Shown: piece by piece, positions 8,101-15,334 of the stretch
Position numbering within the stretch: the first letter of the stretch is position 1
Layout: the number at the start of each line of letters is the position of its first letter
Source of the DNA: Natronosalvus hydrolyticus
GTDB taxonomy: Archaea; Halobacteriota; Halobacteria; Halobacteriales; Natrialbaceae
Assembly: GCA_025517525.1 (NCBI GenBank)
Contig: JAOPJZ010000009.1
Location: 1 to 64,000 of the forward strand
Reading direction: 5' to 3'
DNA length: 64,000 nucleotides
The notes under the pieces: generated by a model
Told to the model about the DNA's origin: nothing
The model's database searches: none
What the model saw: the letters and a program-made list of their open reading frames with translations, nothing else
Position numbers and translations under genes: made by a program

Positions 8101-9674
8101 GCGACCAGTACCGAGCGGCGCTGATGGTGTTAAAAGCCGTCGAGGACAAGACCTTCGCCGGCGCAGGTATCGCCAGTCCCTGCGTTCCCTGGGGGGAGGC
8201 TGTCGATGCCACCGAACCGCAGGATTTCGGCTACAACTTCGCCTGGGCACGGGACCTCTATCAGGTGTTCAGCGCGCTACGCGCCGTCGGCGACGTCGAG
8301 AGCGCTATCGACTCGCTGGAGTACATTTACAACTACCAACAGCGCGTCAACGGCTTCCTGCCACAGAACACGTACCTCGACGGTCGAACCCGTTGGGGCG
8401 GCGAACAACTCGACAACATTGCCTTCCCGTCGGTGATGGCGTACCAACTCGCCGACCACCACGGCGTCGAGTTCGACGAGGTCTCTTACGACTACGGCAA
8501 CGTCCACGGCTCCGTCGAGTACCTCCTTCGATCCGGCCCACACAGCGGCCAGGAGCGCTGGGAGGAGGAGGCCGGCTTCTCGCCGTCGACGATCGCGGCC
8601 GAAATCGCCGGCCTGGCCTGCGCTGCGCCGTTGGCCGATGAGGCGGGCGAACGAGCCCACGCGCTCACCTACCTCGCTCACGCCGATGCGTGGCGACTCG
8701 GCGTCGACGACTGGTGTGCGACGACGACCGGGACGGCACGTCACGACCGAACGCCGTACTACGTCCGCGTCACACGAAACGGCAACCCCGAGAGCGGCAC
8801 CTACCGGGAGCTGGCGAACAACGGACCGACGCTCGACGAGCGCGACATCATCGACGCCGGCTTCCTCGAACTCGTCAGACTGGGGATTCGGTCCCCGGAC
8901 GAGACCGTTATTCGGAACTCGCTTGCGGTCGTCGACGAGGAGATTCGCGTCGAGACTCCACAGGGACCCGCCTGGTACCGCTACAACGGTGACGGTTACG
9001 GCGAACTGGGCGAAACCGAACCCGAGGAGGGTGGCCCGTGGCAGGTCGATGCTAACGGTAGCGGTCGACTGTGGCCGATTTTCACCGGTGAGCGAGCCGA
9101 GTACGAACTGCTGACCGCCGATGGCGAGTCGCCCCAGCATCTCCTCGAGACGATGCAGCGATTCGCCAACGACGGGCGGATGATCCCCGAACAGGTCTGG
9201 GATCGCGGCTATCCAACCGACTACGGCTGGGAGTTTGGCGAGGGGACGGGCGCTGCAACGCCCCTGGCCTGGAGTATGGCGCAGTACGTCCGACTCGCCC
9301 ACGGTATCGACGCCGGTGAGCCGGTTGAAACGCCGTCGTTCATCCGCGAGCGCTACCGTAACGGGGCTCCGGCGGGGCCATCCCTCGAGATCACGGACGT
9401 GACGGACTCGAGTGAGACCGATACCCAGGGAAGTGAGGACCAGCGGGATGATGAGTCCCAGTCGGTTACCATCGCGGGTGAAACCGACGGTGACGAGGTA
9501 GTCGTCTGGACGCCTGACGGGTACGCCGCCACCGCAGTCGAAACTGGCGCGTTCGAGGTGACGGTCTCGCTCGAGCACGGCTCGACGGAGGCGCGCGTCG
9601 TAGCCGCAAACGAGGCCGAGACGTTGGCCGAAGTCGGGACGACGCTGGAACCGATCGATCTCGAGGCGTGGTAA
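5142..9674 (+). CDS. Double-domain GH15 glucoamylase/glucodextranase-like enzyme
   Basis: 1510 residues, about twice the usual size. The first half holds a GH15-like catalytic domain with GYGYTWFRDDA near 315 and a PEQ catalytic-base motif near 630 (GGFVPEQCFDDG). From about 680 a glucodextranase-type N domain begins (TGETYGIGTACDHG, VWFTLTEG), leading into a second GH15 domain with YNFAWARDLYQ near 1030, DGRTRWGGEQLDN near 1080 and MIPEQVWD near 1348. The last 100 residues, after an acidic linker, form a small beta domain. GH15 enzymes release glucose from non-reducing ends of alpha-glucans. Both halves keep the PEQ motif, so both may be active. No signal peptide is seen. Starts at 5142 or 5148 are equally possible. 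The stop overlaps the MalQ start, which indicates co-translation. Confidence 0.85.
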   Translation: MVMHTSINEYKTELANEDPHPGERRSTNGLFTGDAGRLVYVDRNGPIRDYSSSMLDKNGIERSRLGIKSAEGVHWFDELETTRQAYHGETTLVVTEHRGPSFSVHQYDYTLEGAHLTHVEFRGDVPERASLIAAMTFAPDRQDRGTGQLKHGDVVEVFHDAEHDYVTASTGLERVVGQSREDFAALLSDEPMAYPSEDDSNDALSDTVVVTAPLDDEGDLSHTTLVSLIADHDDVSRSDALAHVRGFADHYPTDTQLRIHASSNREFDVPSVPHRDVIRRDLQTLSLLTAPTGARIKGPEYDPYHMYSGGYGYTWFRDDATIATNLLALENTLDIDLGDAHQRSAAFYERTQLPDGTWPQRVWAYNGSLAPGWANDRITGSGAEFQADATASVLAFLARYLRLGSPEPGQDVTLEATLERAFDALVDLLGDDGLPVTCQSLWEDEVGRFTQTAATFLEAFAAVARAPVETELAERAEEQATALYEAIDSRWLEAGYYARAAGDDRHDVGTLALVSAHRAYAAAVDPVDEQRLVRLVEHVDVTVEGLTRDPDGSAVTGLARYEGDHWRRGEQGSEKVWPLASTWVANASAELGVLLADADHEGADAAFERARTHLESVLPDGPLTAAGGFVPEQCFDDGTPDSATPLGWAHGLRLSTIATLTAADALETDALSASISGPGAHATWTTGETYGIGTACDHGSADPSRVWFTLTEGAMSEPRFPRVDLMNLRTVDFLVVDADADSTYTARTHNEYRTDDAVDTIQRRTEMVGTEGPVYRQRITETGGDHEWELVVEYVADPEAESIVLDVGFTARDGNRYDVYVVGDAALSGYMDGTAASVQSVEDGYAVVGSDRGTADDPAVVDESGDSYQVAAALASRRGFDWATVEQAGSEPLENLFTDGAATQGNASIDSGHAVLVGRLGNGVGSLADVVALGFAEEGDTDRALEQSSDSLESSYVDVRERYLEGWQAYLDRFEAPRSVADNPALRDQYRAALMVLKAVEDKTFAGAGIASPCVPWGEAVDATEPQDFGYNFAWARDLYQVFSALRAVGDVESAIDSLEYIYNYQQRVNGFLPQNTYLDGRTRWGGEQLDNIAFPSVMAYQLADHHGVEFDEVSYDYGNVHGSVEYLLRSGPHSGQERWEEEAGFSPSTIAAEIAGLACAAPLADEAGERAHALTYLAHADAWRLGVDDWCATTTGTARHDRTPYYVRVTRNGNPESGTYRELANNGPTLDERDIIDAGFLELVRLGIRSPDETVIRNSLAVVDEEIRVETPQGPAWYRYNGDGYGELGETEPEEGGPWQVDANGSGRLWPIFTGERAEYELLTADGESPQHLLETMQRFANDGRMIPEQVWDRGYPTDYGWEFGEGTGAATPLAWSMAQYVRLAHGIDAGEPVETPSFIRERYRNGAPAGPSLEITDVTDSSETDTQGSEDQRDDESQSVTIAGETDGDEVVVWTPDGYAATAVETGAFEVTVSLEHGSTEARVVAANEAETLAEVGTTLEPIDLEAW

Positions 9675-11179
9675 GAACCGTGTTCGAACGCTCGAGTGGG
9701 GTCTTCTGTCATCCCACGATGCTTCCGGGTCCCCACGGAATCGGGTCCTTTGGTGAGCCGACTCGAGGGTTCCTCGACCGGTTGGCCGACGCCGACCAGT
9801 CCTACTGGCAGATCTGTCCGCTGGGGCCGACCGCAGCCATTCACGGCAACTCGCCGTATCAATCGTCGTCGACTTTTGCCATCGAACCGCTGTTGATCGA
9901 CCTCGAGGACCTCGTCTCACGCGACCTCCTCTCCGAACCGGCGACCGAACCGGACCCCGTGTACGACGCCGACCTCTCGGCAGAGACGGTCCACTACGAG
10001 GCCGTCAGGGAGTTCAAAACCCACCGATTCCGACAGGCGTTCGACCGATTCGAAGACGGTGATTTCGATGCGCTCGAGCAGGCTTTCAGCGCATTTCGTC
10101 GTCGGGCCCACTGGCTCGAGGACTACACGCTCTTTCGTGCACTCAGCGACGTCTACGACGACCGTTCGTGGCTCGAGTGGCCGGAGCCGATTCGACTGCG
10201 CGAGCCGTCGGCCCTCGAGCGCTGGCGCGAAGATCTCGCCCGAGAACGGCGGTACTGTGCTTTCCTACAGTTTCTCGCGTACGAACAGTGGATGGACGTT
10301 CGGGAGTATGCCGCCGACCGTGGCATCGAGATTCTGGGTGACATGCCAATTTACGTCGCGCTCGACAGCGCCGACGTCTGGGCGAACCCGGCTTGTTTCG
10401 AACTGGGCGACGACGGGCGACCCGAACAGGTAGCTGGCGTGCCGCCGGGTCCTGGCGACGACGGCCAGAAGTGGGGGAACCCCCTCTACGACTGGAGCCA
10501 CCTCGAGTCGACCGGATTCGACTGGTGGGTCGACCGGGTTTCCTGGCTCACCGAGCTCGTCGACGTCGTGCGACTCGACCACTTCCGGGCGTTCGAGAGC
10601 CACTGGTCGATTCCAGTCGAGAAACCGGCCCACGAGGGCGAGTGGCGGCCGACACCCGGCTCGGCGCTGTTCGACACGATTCGCGAGGCGGTCGGCCGGG
10701 TCCCGTTCGTCGCCGAAGACCTCGGCTTCGTTACCGACGAGGTGCAGGCGCTCCGTCGCTCCATCGACGCGCCCGGAATGAAGGTGTTACAGTACGCAGA
10801 CTGGTGTGTCGACGGTCACCTGTACCAACCCCACACGTTCGAGCGCGATACCGTAGCCTATCCGTCGACCCACGACACGAACACCGTTCGGGGGTGGTAC
10901 GACGGACTCGGTGCCGATCAACGCGATTGCCTGCACTACTATCTCGGCACCGACGGGTCGGCTATTCACTGGGATTTGCTCGAGGCGGCCTGGGAAAGCG
11001 ACTCGGTGCTCGCTATTGTCCCAATACAGGACCTCTACGGACTTGGGAGCGAGGCACGGTTCAATACCCCGGGCACGGCTGAAGGCAACTGGACCTGGCG
11101 GTGTAGTTCCGAGCAATTCGAGGCGTTCCCGACCGACCGCCTCCGTGAGTTGACGGCTCGGACCGGTCGCGACCGCTAA
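9668..11179 (+). CDS. malQ: 4-alpha-glucanotransferase (amylomaltase, GH77)
   Basis: 503 residues, the normal length for amylomaltase. GH77 marks include PGPHGIGSFG near the N-terminus, GNSPYQSSSTFA, a nucleophile region VRLDHFRAF near 303, AEDLGFVTDEV near 350 with the acid/base Glu, and HDTNT near 400. The enzyme moves glucan segments between maltodextrins and releases glucose, supplying substrate for the GH15 enzyme encoded just upstream. The GTG start at 9668 overlaps the end of the upstream gene by seven bases; a second GTG at 9680 is an alternative. It would be controlled from the GH15 promoter and its palindrome. Confidence 0.92.
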   Translation: MVRTVFERSSGVFCHPTMLPGPHGIGSFGEPTRGFLDRLADADQSYWQICPLGPTAAIHGNSPYQSSSTFAIEPLLIDLEDLVSRDLLSEPATEPDPVYDADLSAETVHYEAVREFKTHRFRQAFDRFEDGDFDALEQAFSAFRRRAHWLEDYTLFRALSDVYDDRSWLEWPEPIRLREPSALERWREDLARERRYCAFLQFLAYEQWMDVREYAADRGIEILGDMPIYVALDSADVWANPACFELGDDGRPEQVAGVPPGPGDDGQKWGNPLYDWSHLESTGFDWWVDRVSWLTELVDVVRLDHFRAFESHWSIPVEKPAHEGEWRPTPGSALFDTIREAVGRVPFVAEDLGFVTDEVQALRRSIDAPGMKVLQYADWCVDGHLYQPHTFERDTVAYPSTHDTNTVRGWYDGLGADQRDCLHYYLGTDGSAIHWDLLEAAWESDSVLAIVPIQDLYGLGSEARFNTPGTAEGNWTWRCSSEQFEAFPTDRLRELTARTGRDR

Positions 11180-11301
11180 CCGGAAAGAGGCGACAACGAA
11201 CACAATCACTTCGAGGCCCGTACCAGTGACCTGGTATCCTGTGAGGAACTTTTCTCGAACCCGGTGAGTACATATGGCTTGCCTCGAGAGAGTCATCCGA
11301 C

Positions 11302-11652
11302 ATGGAATACGCGGTTTCACGGGAAGGGACGACGCTTGTGACCCTCCACGAGGGGACGGATACGACCGCCTGTTCAGCCGCCGCCGAGAAGCTCTCGGAG
11401 CAGTTGGCTGCACTCGAATCGTCGGTTTCGGTCGAAGAGTGGTCGGTCATCGAGACGGACGTGTACGAACATCCGGCGGCTCCGTTCGATCCCTACACGG
11501 TGGTTGCGACGTTCCGAATGACGATCGCCGTCGACGCCGACACCGAGAGCGAGGCGGCCGAAAGAGGGGCGGTGACGATCGATCGTATGCTCGAGGCTGG
11601 ACCGCTCGAGTCGATCACGTACACCGGTGAGGCCGCTGTGAGCGCCGTTTGA
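11302..11652 (+). CDS. Small conserved-looking haloarchaeal protein, function unknown
   Basis: 116 residues, acidic, with no membrane segment or Cys motif. The predicted pattern alternates strands and helices (YAVSREGTTLVTL; VVATFRMTIAVDADTES), suggesting a small alpha/beta domain. Its codon use and acidity match real genes around it. I do not recognise the family. It stands alone between malQ and the SAMP gene. Confidence 0.6.
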   Translation: MEYAVSREGTTLVTLHEGTDTTACSAAAEKLSEQLAALESSVSVEEWSVIETDVYEHPAAPFDPYTVVATFRMTIAVDADTESEAAERGAVTIDRMLEAGPLESITYTGEAAVSAV

Positions 11653-11676
11653 TATGGATTGTTTGTAACCACCCCC

Positions 11677-11717
11677 GGTCAGCGACCGCTCAAGTCCGTC
11701 CCTAACCGGTAAGGGAC
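11677..11717. terminator. Intergenic palindrome and hairpin after the 11302 gene
   Basis: GGTCAGCGACC (11677-11687), a 4-3-4 inverted repeat, is followed by a 6-bp stem GTCCCT/AGGGAC around an 8-base loop (11698-11717). They may act in termination or regulation; no U-run follows, so this is weak. Confidence 0.3.
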
Positions 11718-11761
11718 TACTACAAACCTTATGAGTCACCGTCCCCCCACTCGACCGCGGA

Positions 11762-11771
11762 CCTTTATGCT
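11762..11771 (+). promoter_or_regulatory. TATA-like box of the SAMP gene
   Basis: CTTTATGCTA lies about 27 bases before the ATG at 11793, the expected distance for a leaderless transcript. Confidence 0.45.
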
Positions 11772-11792
11772 ATCGGGGGCCCACCACTGTGT

Positions 11793-12071
11793 ATGGAACT
11801 CGAGTGTCGCTTTTTCGCCACCTATCGGGAAGCTGTCGGACAGAAAGAACTCACGAGAACGATAGACGACGAAACCACCGTCGGCGACGTGCTGGCCGCT
11901 CTCGAGGCCGAGTACGAGGGGCTCGAGGGGCAACTGCTCGAAGACGGGGTTATTCGGCCGCAGTTGAGCGTCCTGAAAAACGGCCGTGATGTAACACACA
12001 TGGCCGGCGTCGAGACGGGACTCGAGGACGGGGACCGGTTGTCGGTGTTTCCGCCGGTGGCCGGCGGGTGA
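11793..12071 (+). CDS. samp1: Ubiquitin-like small archaeal modifier protein (SAMP/MoaD family)
   Basis: 92 residues with the beta-grasp pattern of MoaD/ThiS proteins: ECRFFATYREAVG at the start, LSVLKNGRD in the middle, GLEDGDRLSVFPPVAGG at the end. The C-terminal Gly-Gly is the feature that is adenylated by the E1-like enzyme UbaA and then either carries sulfur for molybdopterin synthesis or is joined to lysines of target proteins (sampylation, known in Haloferax). The gene has its own TATA-like box. The next gene also ends in Gly-Gly. Assignment to SAMP1 rather than another SAMP is from overall resemblance. Confidence 0.88.
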   Translation: MELECRFFATYREAVGQKELTRTIDDETTVGDVLAALEAEYEGLEGQLLEDGVIRPQLSVLKNGRDVTHMAGVETGLEDGDRLSVFPPVAGG

Positions 12072-12134
12072 CGATACCACTGTCGCTTCGCCCGCAAACG
12101 CGGGTTTAAGGCTCCGTCGACCCTACAAAAGGGT

Positions 12135-12392
12135 ATGGCACGTGTCGAACGCTCGTTTCGCGGCATCTCCGAACGGCTGACCGTCCGGTATCTCGAGCGA
12201 CTCGGCGGCGAGTTTGCCGAGGAGGGCGTCGTCGAGGGGCCGGAGTGGTCGGCACGCTTTTCGGCCGAAACGGTCGGAATCGGGCCGTCATTGACGCTAA
12301 CGGAGGTTACCATCGTTTTCGAGGGGGACGAAGCGGTTCTCGAGGATCTGGTACCAGCGTTCGCGAAGAAGGCGATGCGTGCGGGGGGATAG
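12135..12392 (+). CDS. Small protein ending in Gly-Gly, next to SAMP
   Basis: 85 residues. The N-terminus RSFRGISERLTVRYLERLGGEF is followed by a beta-rich segment (VEGPEWSARFSAETVGIGPSLTLTEVTIVFEGD) and a helix ending KKAMRAGG. The size, position and terminal Gly-Gly recall MoaD-associated small proteins, but no beta-grasp pattern is clear. A TATA-like GTTTAAGG box about 28 bases before the ATG suggests its own promoter. The stop is three bases from the next start, so these two genes are coupled. Function is unknown; a link to molybdopterin or sulfur chemistry is inference from position. Confidence 0.65.
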   Translation: MARVERSFRGISERLTVRYLERLGGEFAEEGVVEGPEWSARFSAETVGIGPSLTLTEVTIVFEGDEAVLEDLVPAFAKKAMRAGG

Positions 12393-12395
12393 GCC

Positions 12396-12761
12396 GTGAG
12401 CGAAGACCCGATCGATGGCCAGGTGTTGTTACTGACGGGGGCGAAAGCGAGCATCGCGCCCGCCCAGCTCCCGCCACTGATCGAGACCGTTCAGGAGACG
12501 CTCGCTACCGACCTCGAGACACTTGCGGCGCGGTACGAATGTATCTACGAAACCGATGACAGGGCAGTCTTTCTGGTCGAAGACGGTTACTGGGAGGATC
12601 TCGGCGCGGCTCTGGGTCTCGAGCGGCGGGAGTGGGACGCCGTTCGACGGGCACACACCGAACAGTTCACCCGTTTTGGTCGACGCTGTGATCGACTCGC
12701 CGAGTTCGAAGCCGCACTCGAGATCCGCGACCCCGTCGTTGTCGCTCGCCCGGACGAGTGA
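12396..12761 (+). CDS. Small acidic protein of unknown function in the SAMP cluster
   Basis: 121 residues beginning at a GTG three bases after the preceding stop, which indicates translational coupling. The sequence is mostly helical (LPPLIETVQETLATDLETLAARYE) with an aromatic strand (YECIYETDDRAVFLVEDGYWEDLG) and ends in a hydrophobic strand before an acidic tail. It has no Cys motif or membrane segment, and I do not recognise the family. Confidence 0.6.
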   Translation: MSEDPIDGQVLLLTGAKASIAPAQLPPLIETVQETLATDLETLAARYECIYETDDRAVFLVEDGYWEDLGAALGLERREWDAVRRAHTEQFTRFGRRCDRLAEFEAALEIRDPVVVARPDE

Positions 12762-12829
12762 ACCGGTGCTGAAAGTGAAAGCAGGTTGCCGAGAAACGTT
12801 TTTACTCGTCTCCGAGAGAGTGTTAGACC

Positions 12830-15232
12830 ATGACTGACGACCGGCAAAATAGCCCCCGATCCCGTCATCCGGCTGCGGGGCCTGCTAGCGCCGCTGGAGC
12901 GGCTGACGAACCGCTCCGTCTGGCCTGTCTCTACCTCGAGACGCACGCACCAGCCCAGCGGGCCGCGACGAACTGGGCGATGGCGAGCGACCGTTACTCG
13001 GTGTCGGAGGTTCCTCTCTCTGCTATCCGTGACGGCAGCGTTGACCTCGCCGAGTTCGACGTCTGTTGGTGGCATCGAAGCGAACCGCTGACGATCAGTG
13101 ATCGGGTGCATCGCTGCCATAATGCGATACGGGAATTCCTCGAGGAGGGTAGTGGCTTGCTGTTGACCGGGCGGGCGCTTTCGGTCGTTCCTGCGTGGGG
13201 TATCGACGCCGTCGGGCCGGATGAGAAGGGCCGCGAACCGGCTGACGAACCGGTCGGTTACCTGCGAAAAGCGCTCTATCGGGACCACCCGATATTTTCG
13301 GGTCTCGACTCGCTTCGAGTCCGAACGGCTGCCGGCGGGCCACCGTATTCACACACCCGCTATGCGTCCGTACTCCCCGAACGCGGCGACGTGTTGGGCT
13401 GTACGGTTCGTGGCGACCACGATGAACCGAAGGCGGCGTCACTGGTTTCCTGGCGGGTCGGAGACGGCGTCGTGATCGGCGCGGGGACGGCCCTCGAGTG
13501 CGTCCGTCCGGACTCCGTCGTCGACGGGGTTGCTCCCGAAAGCAGTCACTGCCTCGAGAACGCGACGCGACTGCTCGAGAACGCCCTCACGTTCTGTGGC
13601 GACCGCAACCGATGGACGGGTGAGGTTTCGGTTCCCGAGGGACGTCCGCTCTCCCGCGAAGAATTGCGCCGGACGCGCGGCGCGCTCGCGGACGACCCAC
13701 ATCGCCCAAGCTATCACCTTTCGCCGCCGGCGAACTGGCTCAACGACCCGAACGGAATGTTCGAGTGGAACGGCCAGTATCACGCCTTCTATCAGTACAA
13801 TCCGGGCGGCCCGTACCACCACGCGATTCACTGGGGGCACGCGGTGAGCAACGATCTGATTCACTGGCGGGACGAACCCGTCGCGTTGACACCGTCGCCG
13901 AACGGCCCCGACCGCGATGGCTGCTGGTCGGGGTGTGCCGTCGATGACGACGGAACCCCGCGACTGGTGTACACCGGCGGGAACGGGCGCGACCAGCTCC
14001 CCTGTCTCGCGACTGCCGAAACCGACGCCCTCACCGCGTGGGACAAACACGACGCGAACCCGGTGATCGAACGCGCACCCGAGGAGCCGCCGATTCTCGA
14101 GACCGACCACTGGGCCGCCGAGTTCCGCGACCACTGCGTCTGGTTCGAAAACGGACAGTGGTACCATCTCATCGGCACCGGCGTCCAGGACGTCGGCGGG
14201 GCCGTCCTCTGTTACGTCGGCACCGACCTCAGTGAATGGACTTACCTGGGGCCGATGCTCATCGGCGACTGGGACGGCGCGGGCGAGGTCTGGGAGTGCC
14301 CCGAACTGCTCGATCTCGGGGACAAACGCCTGTTGCACGTCTCGAACTACGACGACGTCGTCTACTTCCTCGGCGAGTTCGACCTCGAGACGGGCGCGTT
14401 CTACCCCGAGAGCGAGGGGTTGCTCGATTACGGCGACTACTACGCCCCGCAGTCGATGACCTGTTCGGACGGGCGAACCCTCACCTGGGGGTGGCTCCCC
14501 GAAGCGCGCAACGGCGAGGCCCAGTGGGACGCCGGCTGGTCCGGGACGCTTTCACTTCCGCGAGAAATTACGCTCGGCGACGACGACGAGATTCGACAGC
14601 GCCCCGCGGCCGAACTCGAGGCCCTCCGAACGGAACGTCTCGTCGCCGAAAGCTACGACCTCGAGGCGTCCGACCGGACACCGATCGCGGTCCACACGGC
14701 GACCCTCGCCGCCGACGGCGCTGGGTCGGACGACGCGATCACGGAGGCGAGCGACGACAGGCCGTCGCAGGCGACGGCTGACAGCGCGACGCGAGTGATG
14801 GGCGGCCCCACGCCGCTCGAGGGCCGCTCCCTCGAGTTCACCCTCGAGGTCGATTTTACCGATTCGACGGCAGGCGCGGTCGAACTCGGTGTCCTCGAGA
14901 CCGAAGACGGGCGAGAACGAACCGGGGTTCGAATCGAACGCGAGGCCGTGGTCGTCGACCGAAGGGACACGAGTCTGGACCCGCGAACGGCCGACGAAAG
15001 CCAGCGAATGCCACTCGAACTCGAGGGAGAATCCTGTTCGGTACACGGCTTTCTCGACGGGTCGGTCCTCGAGCTGTTCGCCAACGAGCGCCGGTGTCTG
15101 ACGAGCCGCGTCTACCCGACGCGGGAGGACGCGACGGGGGTCTCGCTGGCCGCTCACGGCGTCGATGACGGGTCGGGAGTTTCGGTCGACCTCGAGTGCT
15201 GGTCGCTGGAGTCGGCGTGGGACCTCCAGTAG
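12830..15232 (+). CDS. GH32 beta-fructosidase with N-terminal ThuA/GATase-like domain
   Basis: 800 residues. Residues about 25-260 look like a class I glutamine amidotransferase-type fold of the ThuA kind (LACLYLETHAP; FDVCWWHRSE; GSGLLLTGRALS; WRVGDGVVIGAGT). The GH32 five-blade propeller follows with WLNDPNG near 300 (nucleophile Asp), FRDH near 432 (stabiliser Asp) and WECPEL near 487 (acid/base Glu), then the C-terminal beta-sandwich (DGSVLELFANERR). Such enzymes release fructose from sucrose, levan or inulin. No signal peptide is seen. A TATA-like TTTTTACTC lies about 27 bases before the ATG. It is transcribed alone and converges on polX. Confidence 0.88.
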   Translation: MTDDRQNSPRSRHPAAGPASAAGAADEPLRLACLYLETHAPAQRAATNWAMASDRYSVSEVPLSAIRDGSVDLAEFDVCWWHRSEPLTISDRVHRCHNAIREFLEEGSGLLLTGRALSVVPAWGIDAVGPDEKGREPADEPVGYLRKALYRDHPIFSGLDSLRVRTAAGGPPYSHTRYASVLPERGDVLGCTVRGDHDEPKAASLVSWRVGDGVVIGAGTALECVRPDSVVDGVAPESSHCLENATRLLENALTFCGDRNRWTGEVSVPEGRPLSREELRRTRGALADDPHRPSYHLSPPANWLNDPNGMFEWNGQYHAFYQYNPGGPYHHAIHWGHAVSNDLIHWRDEPVALTPSPNGPDRDGCWSGCAVDDDGTPRLVYTGGNGRDQLPCLATAETDALTAWDKHDANPVIERAPEEPPILETDHWAAEFRDHCVWFENGQWYHLIGTGVQDVGGAVLCYVGTDLSEWTYLGPMLIGDWDGAGEVWECPELLDLGDKRLLHVSNYDDVVYFLGEFDLETGAFYPESEGLLDYGDYYAPQSMTCSDGRTLTWGWLPEARNGEAQWDAGWSGTLSLPREITLGDDDEIRQRPAAELEALRTERLVAESYDLEASDRTPIAVHTATLAADGAGSDDAITEASDDRPSQATADSATRVMGGPTPLEGRSLEFTLEVDFTDSTAGAVELGVLETEDGRERTGVRIEREAVVVDRRDTSLDPRTADESQRMPLELEGESCSVHGFLDGSVLELFANERRCLTSRVYPTREDATGVSLAAHGVDDGSGVSVDLECWSLESAWDLQ

Positions 15233-15334
15233 GGTAGTTTCTCCTCCGGATTCTCACTCGAAGGCGCACACGTTTGAATTTCCACAACTCGCCACAAATT
15301 GTACTCTGTGAGCAACCGCTTCAGCGAACTCGCT

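Noticed and set aside
8277..9920. 547-codon minus-strand frame opposite the GH15 gene
   Set aside because: It is the antisense of a clear GH15 and MalQ coding region; high GC produces long antisense frames.
13439..14338. 299-codon minus-strand frame in the GH32 gene
   Set aside because: Antisense of the catalytic GH32 region.
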